Shown here one piece after another: positions 37,200 to 49,000 of a stretch of 64,000 bases of DNA (position 1 is its first letter; each line of letters starts with the position of its first letter). Source of the stretch: Thermothielavioides terrestris NRRL 8126. Lineage: Eukaryota; Ascomycota; Sordariomycetes; Sordariales; Chaetomiaceae. Made by a program: the position numbers and the translations under genes. The DNA lies in NCBI RefSeq assembly GCF_000226115.1, contig NC_016458.1:8156001-8220000 (forward strand). The letters run 5' to 3'. A model generated the notes under the pieces. That model was not told where the DNA came from and did not search any database. It worked only from the letters and a program-made list of their open reading frames with translations.

Positions 37200-39422
37200 T
37201 CGCAAGATTCCTAATTTTATAGGGCCTATACAATCTTAGGCCAATGTAACTACTACCCTAGGATGGAAATAGCCGCTTAGAGAGCTTAAGTTTTATATAC
37301 CGCTAGGTTCGTAGAGGCTTATAGGAGATAGCGATTAAACGAGGTATTATACCTCCCTTATAGGGCAAGAGCTAGACTCAAAGATGCCAAGTCACCCTAG
37401 GGAGACTAGTCCTAAGCTTTTTCTATTTCTATAGACCTCGAAGAAGTACCTATAAGATATAATCAACCGGCGGCCCGACTAGATTCAGAGCCCTCGGCTT
37501 AGTGTAAACCCTAAGATTATAAGCTACTTGTTCCTAGGCTAGCTAGAGGGAAGGTATACAATAGATCAGTTTTTCGAGGTTAGTTTCGTAGATATAGGTG
37601 TTTCGCTCTTCGATATAGAAGATATACTACTCGCTAAGGAATAGCTAGAGGGCTAGATAATCCTAGACGTTATACAGTTTTTCTTTCGTCTTTACAAGGA
37701 CTATCTCTAGTTCTACCTATAGCCCGTCTTAGATACTAGTCCTACGTTAAAGGAGTTCTACCAGTCTAGCTAGAAGGTTATTACTAACTATTGTCGTTTC
37801 TAGGTCTTCCTTTGCTTTGTCAATAGAAGGCATTGGGCTATCGCGATCTTCGACCAAGTTGTAGGCCAGCTTTACTATTTCGACTCTATATTTAAGAGTA
37901 TAGAGACGTACATTAATATCTTATTAAAGGTCTAGATTGCTTTCTAGTCTATCTATAGGTTCCTTTAGTTATAGCTATATAAGGAGGTTATTATCCGCTA
38001 CCTTTAGCAAAGTTTAGAATAGGAGTATAGATAGTTCGCCCTCGAGTTTATACAAGCCTTTCTTTAAGAGCTCTAGCCCTACCTTCTAGACAGATAGACG
38101 TAGTTCAGGCTACTCTAGCTTTAGCTATACTAGGGAGATAGTAAAATAGTTGTATAGTAGCGTATATTGCACTTATAGTTAGGAGCTTATAAGAATGCTC
38201 TTAGTACCTTCAAGGATTATCCGCTTTACACTAAAGGAATCCCTTTGTTATAGTAGAACGAAGGGAAGACGTATAAGCTTCCTCTAGACCTATTGTCTCC
38301 GACCTAAGAACCTACGTAGCCTACGCTCTTAGAGTACAACGAAGATAAGGTGATCGAAGTCTTCTAAGCCAACGACATATTTACGCCTAATACCCCTAAA
38401 TTCGATAACCTACCTATATATCTCCACGACTACTTTAATAATATAGAACTTAGGATCCTAGCTATATACTCAATGGCGTTCAAGGAAGCCTAGCTCCCTA
38501 GCTAGAGCGAGAAAGGAGTGATCGCTATCGCCTAAATTATCTTCGCGCCCTAGTCAAAGAAGGACGTAGTGTACTATATATACTATCGTAAGGTCATAGG
38601 ACTCCCACTAGACGGACAGTTTAGTGGCGTACTACCTTTACAAGACCCTATAGGCGACCTTGGACAATAGCTACAAAGTACGTTTCTAGTACCTAGCGCT
38701 ATTCTACCCCTCTAACCAAAGGACTAGCCAGTTGCTTCAGGTCCACTAGCGGCACTCGCAAAGGATCTTAACAATATATCGACCTAGTAGGATATCGAAG
38801 CTAAGATCATAGAGATTACTACACTATAAGCGACTATAATATAAAGGCTTGTCGATACCCCTATAGACAAGATAGACTATAAGCGCCTTCTTAGCAGTAA
38901 CCTAGTCAAGAACCTCGGGGTACTAGTATAAATAGCCCTTAAAAAGATAGCACTTAATCTCTACCTCTAGGAAGAGGAGACGCTTGTCTATACGCTTATA
39001 AGAAGGCTAGACTACCTCGAAATACCTTATACTCTAGTATAGAAGCATCTTTAGGCGTAAGGATTATCTACGTTATCTAGCTAAACGTTACCCTTAGTGT
39101 AGCACTGTAGCAAACGCCTTTGCAAAGAACCTATAAAGCCTAGACGTCTACTTCGCCCGCCACTGTATGACCTACACAACTATACCTTTGCCTATAAGTA
39201 CAAGTATCTAGTATAGTAGTAAGGCTAGGACGTATATATTAAAGAGGTAGAGGAGTACAAGAGCTAGTATAATCAACTACTATAGCTAGCTAGACCTTTA
39301 CAAGCCGAGAGAGCTATATATAGAGAGTAGCTTAAGGAGTAGCGACGATAAGAGGCGTATATTAGAGAGCTTTTAAGGTACAAGCTTGCCTATAGGAGCG
39401 TATAGCAAGCTCGAAAGGGAAG
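37200..39422 (+). pseudogene. Ulp1/SENP-like (C48) cysteine peptidase ORF carried by Gypsy B
   Basis: A plus-strand frame, RIPed but continuous, runs to the 3' LTR; a plausible ATG is at 37,384. The order of Ulp1 motifs is present. First comes LLAKE-stop-LEG (the WL-D region, about 37,640). Next, NRRHWAIAIFD at about 37,828-37,860 carries the catalytic His, followed by LYYFDSI with the catalytic Asp. About 60 codons later QQSLE precedes Tyr-Arg-stop-FALEFI at 38,024-38,052. There Cys-Gly-Trp codons TGT-GGA-TGG changed by G-to-A give exactly TAT-AGA-TAG, matching the DCG catalytic site. The C-terminal third is Gln/Lys/Glu-rich and coiled-coil-like. Known C48 enzymes cut SUMO-like tags. A role in this element is inferred only. 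Confidence 0.62.
39413..39422 (+). promoter_or_regulatory. Gypsy B polypurine tract
   Basis: GAAAGGGAAG lies directly before the TG of the 3' LTR, where plus-strand priming is expected. It overlaps the end of the Ulp1-like frame. Confidence 0.7.
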
Positions 39423-39925
39423 TGTAAATTAGGGTGATAGACTACCTAGGTATAGGGGACCTAGTTTTTCTGTTTTTCTATTTGTCTTAAAGCATTATAT
39501 TCGTTGCTAGGGGAGGTCTAACCCTCTAGTTATATATATTTAAGTGGGCTAAGCCTATCTTCTTTATTAGGAAGTAAGACATCAAGCAGTTGTTAATATA
39601 CGTTCGTTGATACTACGTTGGTAGTCCTCCTTTTTCTAAGAAGGCTATTGAGCCTCTCTTTCTATTGTTCTACCTTTGTCTAGACGATAGGCATTCGAGC
39701 TATTGAGCTCTGACCGTATTCTTGTTGTCCTTTCTTATATTTCCGCTATATCCCACTAGACGTACCTGAGCTATATGTCTTCCTCTTGGAAGACAGCCTT
39801 CCCACTACTCGATATATACTATCTTCATCCGTCTAGAGGGACACTGCATTCCTTTAGAAGCTATCTTATACGCCTGGTTCTAGGTGTGGTGGGGCAGGTT
39901 GGTGTAGAGGTTTTGCACCACTTCA
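39423..39925 (+). repeat. Gypsy B 3' LTR (503 bp)
   Basis: It starts TGTAAATTAGGG and ends CACTTCA, followed by ATAG and resumed LINE sequence. From about 39,710 it keeps many CpA and TpG steps that are TpA in the 5' LTR. The two copies therefore record different RIP intensity. Confidence 0.92.
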
Positions 39926-42900
39926 ATAGTACTACCGTTTTAGCTACTTTGAAACGTGGGGGGAACTACCCTACTCGTAGGCATCTAGTGGCCAATATAG
40001 CTAGGATCTAGGCCAGTGGTTGGCTATAGGCCTTAAGTAGGCTAGTGGGTAGGAGGTCTTCTCCTAGGGCCTTCTATAGAGCAGTGCCTTGCAGGGCTCG
40101 GCTAATGTCTTTAGGTGTTACCCTCTATTCGATAGCAAACTAGCTAGGCTAGTCCTAGGCAAGGCTAGAGTCTTAGATATTAGAGAGGTCGATAGGTAGG
40201 TTTAGGAAAAACCAGTTTGTAAAGGCTTGGGCCTTAGCCTTGAAGGTTGTTAGGCTAGGGGCCCCCTAGGCCGCTTAGAGGGCTAGGAGCTTAGGGGGGT
40301 CGATAGGGGTATAGCTCTTGAGCCGAGCCTACTTTTCTAGCCTCTATAGCAGAGCTTGGTTATCGCTAGCCTTCTAGAGGGTAGCTCTCTAGTTAGCTAT
40401 TTTAGAGGCTTTGATAGCCCTTAACAGAGCCTTAGTGGCCCTGTTATAGCTTGTCTAATGCTTAGGGGTAGGGACTACTTTATAAGCCCTCTTAGCCTAC
40501 CTAGCCTACTTTCGAAGATCTTAGATCTCTAGGGACCACTATAGGGCTTAGAAGCCTTAGTAGGGCCGTTTCTAGGGGGTAGTACGGTTTGCAATAGCTT
40601 GTAGTTTAGCTATGAACTTGTTGAAGGCCTTTTATAGGCCTTAGGCAGTTGTAGCCTACTTAGCAAGCTCTCTTAAGGTAAGCCCTATTGTAATAGGCAA
40701 GGTCTTCGCTTTAGCTTCTACCTTGTCCTTCTACATTATACCCTAGGCCTACCTTGTTAGATAGTTATCCTAGCACCCCCTAGGCCTAGATACTAGGGCT
40801 TAAAGGGCCTAGGGGTAGTGGTCGGACTGCCCCCTAGTGTCTAGGCCATAGTAGGTGCTTTATAGACCTATAGAGGCCTAAATATAGTCAATAGTCGATA
40901 GCTGAGCTAGCCGATGGCCTTAGGGGGCCTAAGTTATAGCCCTATAGGGCGTATAGAGCTTAAGATCCTACTAGATAGCTAGATTAAGTAGCTCGTCGGC
41001 CCTTCGATCTAGCTAGCTATACTAGTCCTAATAGGGGTAGTGGAGGTTGAAGTCTCCCGCTAGGACTATAGGCACTGTAGGGGTAAGCAGCTATAGGAGC
41101 CTGCCTAGCACCTCCTTAGAGTTTAGAGGGTTATAAACTGACTAGACCTTAAAGCCTTGCTCTAACTGGACCTAGCACTAGAGATCTTCTATACTATAGT
41201 CCCATTGGCTAACCCTATAGCGCTTAGTGATATATAAGGCTGCCTAAGCCTTAGGCTTATAGACTAAGTAGTATTGGAAGCTTTAAGAGCAGTAGGTCGA
41301 CTTAGTAAACAGGTTAATCTATAGTTCTTAGATAGCTAGGATATCGAAATCAGACTCTTTGAGTAGGGACTTAATTGCCTCTTTGCTACCCTAGGTGTTC
41401 TATAACAAGGTCTATATAGTTATAGCGTTATTGGGTAGTCGAGAGTAGTTAGCTAGCTTAGGCTCTAGGCCTCTAGCTAGCTAGGTGGTTAGCTAGGTGG
41501 TTAGCTAGAAGGTTGGCTAGGAGGCTAGCTAGGTTGGCTAGCCTAAAAAGCGAAGCCCTAGATAGGAATTGAACTTACAAAGTTGTAGTTGAGCTAGCGC
41601 TGTATTAGGTCCTAAGCTATATCCTAGGTTGCAACTGCTATACCGCTAGGCCTGCCGTAGAGTCGTTTTAACGGCTAGGCTAAGCTAAGGCTATTAGGCT
41701 CAACTAGGTTGAGGGCAAAGATTTAACCGCTATCTCGAGACTAGTAACTAGGCCTAGCGGCTAAGGCCTAGGCGAAGGTCTAGGGTCGGTAGGCGTAGGC
41801 CTCCTAGGCCTTAGCCTTAACCTAGACCTAGGCTAGGCAGCTCCTATCTTAGGCTAAATGCTTTCCCCTACAGGCTGGGCAGTGGGGTGGCTAAAGGCCT
41901 TTGCGAGTAGGGTAGTCCGTTTTAGCTTGCCTACCCTCCTAGCTATAGGCCTTAGTTCTATAGCTAGGGCATAGGGCTTCCTTGCAGCAATAGCGTTAGA
42001 TATGCTCTCACTTCTAACATTTAAAACACTAGGTGGGGTTTAAGGTTAGCTAGTATAGCTCGCAATCGAACAGCTAGGCCCTCTAAAGCAAGCCTTCTTT
42101 ACAAGCCTTTATAGCCTTAGATTAGTTAGCTAAGGCAATAAGGATTGTAGCCCTAGTATAGCCCTTGGCTACTAGAAGCCTAAATTTGACATTGTTAATG
42201 CTTCGGAGGCTGATTTCCTATTGGAAAGTAGCCTCCGAGACCCCTTCTAAGTCTCTATAGTATACCCCTTTGACTAAGATTACAAAGGTCCTTGTAGCTT
42301 CTCGAGCTTGTAGGCCAAAGGCCTTTAGGACCTACTTTTCTCGGTTGGCTAAATACTATTCCTTAGTAGCTAGGTCCTTAAAGGTTAGAATAATATCTCT
42401 ACTAAGGAGCTTCTAGGCTACTATAGCCCTATTAGGCCTTTCTAAGGCTTGGTTAACAGCTTAGATCACCTAGGCCAAGGTCCTCTTAGCCAGCTTAGCC
42501 GATATACCGGCCCCATATATTGTAAGCTCTCTAGCAACCCTGGGTGGAACTACCTTCTAGGGGGCAACAAAGTCCCCCGAGGGGGCTCCCGCAGCTATAT
42601 TAGCCTAGGTTCAGGCCTGCGACTTCCGTTGGTTAGTCTCTACAATGGCTTTTTTGACCTCTTTGGCTATAAGCTTCTATAGGCTTTGTTTAGGCAGGTT
42701 TATAAGCCCTAAGGCAGGGCCTTCGGCTTGACCGCTAGCCTAGTAGGCCTCCTTTAGCTTGCTTATAATACCCTAGGCCTAGGCCTTTGCTTTGGCTAGC
42801 ACTAGGACTAGCAGGCTACTCTAGAGGCTTTGAATTTCCTTCTAGGCCTAGTGGGCCTTTAGCTAGGCCTACGTAGTCGAGGGGGGGCCAGCCTAGGCTG

Positions 42901-43208
42901 GCCTTCCTTCTTTGGGCGTTGCGGGGGCAGGGTTGTTGGCGCTTATCGCTTAGCGGCTATAGACGACGTTGCTAGCCGTTGGCAGGTGTTGGGGGCCTAG
43001 ACTAGCCTAGTAGGGCGGGTGGGTCACGTGAGGGTGAAAAGTCTAACCGCTAGTCGGCCGTTGCTAGATTGCCCTGTTTTTTCCACCACCTCCTACACTC
43101 GCGCAATGGACTGCGCGTAGTAGTGGTCGGCATAGCTGGATAGGGCTCGGCGAGAGCTTTCGAACGGTGGTAGCTTTGTGGGGTTTGTTGGCGTTGCGGC
43201 TAGGATGC
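39926..43208 (-). mobile_element. LINE copy 3, segment c (5' part)
   Basis: The minus-strand LINE resumes with the rest of RT, the endonuclease (to about 41,450), ORF1 and the 5' region. It ends at AGGATGC (43,202-43,208), about 28 bases short of the 5' end of copy 2. The inter-ORF tract near 41,480-41,540 has extra ggttggctagga-like units compared with copies 1 and 2. No clear target duplication was found for this copy. Its end marks the right edge of the RIPed island. Confidence 0.9.
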
Positions 43209-46094
43209 TATATAGGGCTATATATTTAGAGATAGAAGCGAGTTTTCAAGCTAATAAGACTCTTAATTGTTGGAACTACTACGTAAGCTTAAGAAGATAA
43301 AGTTATTATAATGTAGGCAATGTATACAACTGGGATTAATCGTAGTGTTGATATTGTTGTATTGTAGGAGAGGGAGACTCCTGAGGAGCCTAGTCTTAGG
43401 CGGCATTTGGGCATCAAGCTGGTGGATCCTAATCTCGGTGGGCCGGCCCGGAGCCCCAGGCTAGGCCGGTTCTGACACTTACCATGCTGTTCACTGGTGG
43501 TCATCCTTGTGATGTCCATAGCTGCGGCACTTGTTGTAGTCAAGGTCACTTGGCGCGAAGCCGCTGCAGCTGCAGCCTGACTCCTCGCACTGGTGAATAT
43601 TAGTCTAAGATCATGAAAGGGGACAGAACCTAGCTACCTTTTGGAGCACAGGCTTAGAAGGGAAGTCGCGGGCCATCGTTGATTGCGTAGTGAAAGCGGT
43701 GGAAGGCAGATGGTGGTAAGAAAGTAGTCTAACTGTTGTTGTGGGCGGTTGACTGATCTGAGAAACAAGGAGAACTGATGGGGGGGATACGAGCCTCTTT
43801 ATGCTCTATGGAGAGGCGGACAGTTCTCTGCTAGGAGCGGTGGGAAGACATCTTGATTAGCTAGCAAATGCACTCAGTGTGGAGTTCGAGACCTCAGAAC
43901 CCAATCATAATGATTGCTATGCGCCTACGACGGTGATAGTCCCCTAGGTCGATCGGGCGGAGGCCAAGGATTGTCGCAACATGCTCAGAGCGATGGACAA
44001 CTACTCGCTGTCGTCTGTCGACTCGTGCCGCTAGGAGGCATCAAGTTTAGCCGTTACCAGACTGCTGGGGCGCTGAGACTCTAAAATGGACTAGGCCTGA
44101 GATCAGACCGAGGCAGTATCTCCACCTAGCAAGGGTGTGCAGACACTCTGTGGTGCCATTGGCCAGCTTCAGGAGACTGCCTGGTGATGTTGGTGATACT
44201 GGAAGCGCCCGGATGGTTGGCGGTCCGGATACTCTTGCAGGATTCATGTACGGGCCTGCTTTTCACGCAGTAGTGCCGGATCCCTGGCAGTACGGAGTAT
44301 GTACTTGGCGTTCTTGAAAGATCTCGGGCGGCTTGGGGCCAGAAACTTAATCTTGGCCCTTGGTCGATGTTCTGCCGTCGATTTCCCTCCTGACACGCCG
44401 TTTCACCACAGCTCACTTGAGCTGCTTCGATGCCGAGCATGGAACCGTCCACTCCATGCGGCTGCAAGAACAGGCGGATGCTGTGGTTATCGTGCTGGAG
44501 GGAGCGGGGTGCGGAGGGTGCAAATGTGAATCCCGCTCCTGTGACATTCTCGCTTTTCGAAACCGCTGACCTTCCCAGTTGCGCGAAAGTACTTCTCTGT
44601 TGTCGGCCACCTCGGTGGCATGAGGCGCGGGTCGCCTGTCGCTGCTCAGAAAACGGGCCAACCAACGATGGCTCAGCCCGCAAGGCGATTTTGAGGCGGG
44701 CGTTTCGCCGACCCCACAGCCCTGGGCCCTGGGCGGCTGCGGAAGCGAGCGAGCTTGGCTGGTTGGCTTCCGGCCTCAGGTCACGCAGGGCCACCCTTGC
44801 TGCGACCCCATTAAATCCACGAACCCTTTTCATTAGAACCACGACCCCCAAGGGCGGTCCGTGCGCTCCCAACCCAACAAACACAGCAGGAATCGCTCGC
44901 ATAGGAATCGCTGCAAATCGGCAATGTTGCTGGTGTTGTTGAAGGGGAAATGCGTTAGGCGAGGCGCTAGGTAATGCACTGGGTGATGCGGTAGGCGCCG
45001 AGGCCCTGCAGCCTTCGAGGGCGTCGAGGTTGGCTATGGCTTTGTTCTTTCCTGTAGCAACGACAGTGTTACGTAATCCTGTGGTGACTTGCCCCAAGGG
45101 TTAGGGTGACATGTACCTATGTAGCTCGGGCTCGTGGTAATGCGTACTGCAAAATTTGGGTGGGAGCGCACGGGCCATTTCCCGGAGGGGTTGTGGTTCT
45201 AATGAAAAGGGGTTGTGGATTTAATGGGGTCGCCCTTGCTGGCTTTCAGGTGGGGCCACCGAGAAAGAGTTGAGGGCTCTTTCTATCCAAACAGATCATC
45301 CCAAGAGCCCTCAGAGTCAAACAAAGTCCTCTCGTGATGTCAAGCTTCGCAGCCCCGGCCAATGCCTTGCAAGCAGTTATTATGGCCTGTCTTACCAGGT
45401 AGATCTGAGAAGGCAGGTTGTCACCGCCGCGCCTCGACTCCCCACTCAACGCCCAGGCCTCCGGTTCGGCCCTGGAGCCTCTTTCCGTTCTGGTCAAGGT
45501 CAATGCGCCCAAAATAAAGCGGGTCACCCGCAATCCCCGGCCCTGAGCCTCCCCAATGAGGGATAACCCCCCTGCCCCTGGGCGCTAAGCTCCCTACCCC
45601 GGCAATTGCCAGACGCCAAACCCACACCCACATGCTGCACTGCCCGCCATTCAGGAATCCATGCGAGAGCCTGAGACCTTCTTTGCATCTGCGGCTTGCT
45701 GGACTTTGCTGCCGCCCGATATTCGCATTTTGTTGTTCCCATGCTCTTGGAGAGGGCAGAAAACGCACGCAAGCAGCCGATCTGAGCAGCTCGGCCTCCT
45801 GTTCTCCATTCCATTCCTTCATTAGAGACGGCTTCCGGAACCAGGCTGGCGATCCAGTTCCCCGGTTCCGCGGCTCCCTAGTCCCCGCCCGTCCAAGGCG
45901 CGCTTCCGAACTGATAGGTATCGCACCTGCGCTTTTCGGCACTTCTATCTTGTTTTGTAACCTCCCAGCTCTGATACTTTTAGCATCAACTTCCCCGGCG
46001 TCCGTTTCGTGCATTCGTCTTCCGGCAGGCTCAGGCCCTCGTTCCCTGGCCACACTTCACGATACTACGCTCCCTCGCCGCGCCCCGCCCTGCC
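43209..46094. other. Transition and intergenic region before the F-box gene
   Basis: The first ~120 bases remain AT-rich and RIP-like; base use then becomes ordinary. Several open frames exist at 44,126-45,100 on both strands. The longest, on the minus strand, has 323 codons but low complexity and no domain, and I do not call a gene. An inverted repeat lies at 44,801-45,233. The stretch 45,900-46,094 should hold the F-box promoter and leader. Confidence 0.6.
44801..45233. repeat. Imperfect inverted repeat, ~80-bp arms, 270-bp loop
   Basis: The left arm, 44,801-44,880, matches the reverse complement of 45,152-45,233. The shared core GCGACCCCATTAAATCCAC is followed by CCTTTTCATTAGAACCAC and, after a short diverged part, CCGTGCGCTCCCA. 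Mismatches are few. The arms could fold into a long hairpin or be the ends of a MITE-like element; no target duplication was identified. Confidence 0.8.
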
Positions 46095-49000
46095 ATGGCT
46101 TCCATGGCCGCGCAAGAGGCCATCGCACGTCCGTCAACAAACCGCTCGCTGTCCTTCGTTGACCTGCCGCGAGAGGTGCAGGAGGAGATCGTCAGGCATT
46201 GCTCGGCACGCGACCTGGTCTGCGTCGCCCTGGTGTCGAAGCACTTCCGCGACCTCGCTGCCGCCCAGCTCTACCGCGAGTTCGTCATCGTCTTCCCGGA
46301 CGAGGACAACCCGCAGTTCAACACCCCCGTCGACGCTCTCGCCGGCGGCTTCGACACCTTCGTCACCAGCGACTACAACTATGCCCAGTACCTCAGGAAC
46401 CTGTGTTTCGACACCCTCTACATGGGCGATAAGGCCGAGGTTGCCTACTGCCCTTACCTGGCCAACCTGAGCTGCGGCAAGTTTATGAACACGCTGCTCC
46501 TCCTGACCTTGCGCAAGGCCAGAGCCCTCGAGTCCTTCAAGTGAGTTTCCCTCGCTCCCGCCCCCAAGGCAGTCGCCGGCTTGCCGCGTCGAGGCGATTA
46601 CACGGGATCGGAAACCATGTTACACCTCATCCACCGTCTGAAGACGCGCTGCCTGTTCCAGAAGGAGAGTGACTTCTGACGCGCGCGTAGGTGGAACATC
46701 CGGGTCGAGCTGAGCCGCCCCGTCTACAACCAGCTGCACCAAATCGAGGCTCTCTCGCACGTCCACATACGGATGCAGTCGGGCCCCTCGCAGTATGAGA
46801 TCCCCCCGCCGCTTCCCTACAGTCCCGCTCACACCCACTCCCCGCCGGTGCCCGCCCACGCCGCGCCCGTTGCCTCCATCCCCCCGTCGACCGCGTTCGG
46901 CCTGATCCCACCGCCCCCTACCCAGGGCTTTTACCTTCCCACCTCGACCGTCTCTCTGCCGCCTGTCTCCCTACCGCCTCTCCCTAAGGCGGGCCGTCTC
47001 AAAGCGTCAAAGAGAACCCCCGTAACTAAAGAGCCGCCGACGTTGTCGGGTTTCAAGCGGCTCAAAAGCCTTGCGGTCCTCGACATCGAGAGTCTCGACA
47101 TTGTGCCCGAGCTCCAATCGTGCATACGGAACTCGGCCGGGACTCTCTCGAAACTCAAGCTCTCTCTCTCGGAGAAACTTGCTTCGACAGCCCGGAAGCC
47201 GTCCGTCGATCCTGATCTCGAGGACTCGGATCAGGATGACGAACTTCTGCCCATCCCAGCGGCCTCCCAGTCGCACGCGCAAAACGATGAGATGAGCGGG
47301 CCCGCCAGGGCTTTTCGAGCGCAAGAGGAGAGGAAAGCGCAGGAGTCGGTATTGGGTAGGATATTCGACGTCGAGCCCACCCAGGCCGAGAGGACGCACG
47401 TAGTCACGACCGAGAAGAAGAAGGAGACGGGTAAGGCCAAGTCCGAACAGGATGTCGTTGACTTCATGAAGACGGTTGCCACCAAGCTCATGGGGGAGCT
47501 TAACGGCACCCGCGATTTCGCCGCTCCGCAGGAAGTTCTGGACATGATTGGCCTCGCCGCCCAGAAGTACATGGACGAGGCGAAGTCGCGCAAAGAGAGG
47601 GAGGGCCAAAAAGCGGAATCATCGGGCGCCTCCTCATCTTCAGCTGCTCCTGGCAGTAAGGGCTCGCAAGAGGGCACCGATGAGACACTGGCCGAGTTAA
47701 GCGACTCTGCCGTGAGTCTTTTCAGGGAATCCTCGACATCCAACAAGGCAAAGGAGGACCAAGGAGACGCGAACCCCGACGACATCAACATTGAAGAGCC
47801 CGAGGAGCAGCTCGCCATCGACCCCGAAGATCCGCCGTCAAGCGAAGGCGCCATAAACGAGCCCATAAGCCCTTCGCCGGAGGACCCCGCGTGCACGACA
47901 GCGCCTCTCGCCAACGCCAAAGCGGAATATGGTAAGGCCCTAGCCACTTTGGAGGCGCAAAAGGCAAAGTACAAGGCCTTGGCCGGGGAGTTGGAGGAGT
48001 TCGAATCCCAAGCCCACGCGCTGGCCAGGGATATCCGGCGCTGGCGGGCCGCGAATGCGTCCGTCGACTCTCAGAGCCTTGCTGAAGCCGAGTCCCGGCT
48101 GGCGAGCTTCACGCGCAGCGTCCGGGACATGCAGAAGGAGATCGGCGCCTGCGAGGCGGCGATAGAGTACGCCGAGACGGTGCCGACAGACCGCAGAGAC
48201 CTGGCCCGGGACCAGGCTCGCGCCCGCCACATGCAGGACTACCTGCGGGATACGAGGGGCATTGCTCTTGAATCTCTCAGCATCTACCTCATCCCGGTCA
48301 AGGCATCCGTCTTGTCCAGAGCGGTGGACCTCCGCGTGCTCCGCCGCCTCACCCTGCTCAACGTCGGCATACAAGCGCCCATCTGGGCCCTGCTGCACCG
48401 CGAGAACAAGGAGTCGCCCTTGCCGCTGCGCAAGATCTTCACCGACAACGTGTCCAAAGTTTTCCTCGACTTTGTTTCCTCGCTCCAGGAGGTGCACGAG
48501 CTCTTCATGTTGGAGAGGGAAACCAAGGCGCGGCCCGAGAGCTTTGCACCCCGCACCCAGACCACGATAGACCAGATCCGCAAGCTGGCCCTCAAAAAGC
48601 ATCTGCCCACCCTACGCCGCCTCATGATCAAGAACCTCGCCGACACGTCCTGGGACGTCGATAAGAAGGCCGTCCTGGCGCTGTGCCGCTTCGGCAGGAA
48701 GCTCGAAGAGCTGGCCTGCAACATGAGCATCGGAGCCATGGTATGTTCCCTCCAATTCACTTCTCCCTCCGCTTTTTTTCCCGTCATGATCCGCTTGGCT
48801 AACCTGTGTTTCCCCGCAAAGCACTGCCTCATGCAGCACGTGGCGGGCCTCGCCTCGCTCCGCGCGCTGCACGTCGTGCACCTGCGCAACGACGACACGT
48901 GCCTCTCGGTCATGCGCGAGACCAAGCGCTTCCTGATCGACAACGTGTCGCACTACCCGGACCTGAAGCTCAGGTGGATCGCCATCGACGAGGACGACCG

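Larger units (their letters stand above)
26794..39925 (+). mobile_element. Gypsy B: complete 13.1-kb LTR retrotransposon with extra ORFs
   Basis: Two LTRs of about 500 bp flank gag, protease, RT, RNase H and integrase on the plus strand. About 5 kb of extra sequence between integrase and the 3' LTR holds one antisense and one sense reading frame. A 4-bp duplication, ATAG, borders the element (26,790-26,793 and 39,926-39,929), and LINE copy 3 continues on both sides. No nested element with its own ends was seen in the extra 5 kb, so I read it as cargo of the element. All frames carry RIP stops. Confidence 0.9.

Noticed and set aside
44126..45097. 323-codon minus-strand open frame, with overlapping plus-strand frames
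   Set aside because: Low complexity, Ala/Arg/Gly-rich, no domain, overlapping frames equally open on the other strand, and it contains one arm of the inverted repeat. GC-rich DNA gives such frames by chance.
45421..46053. 210-codon minus-strand frame upstream of the F-box gene
   Set aside because: It overlaps the likely F-box promoter, shows no domain, and has frames open on both strands in the same place.
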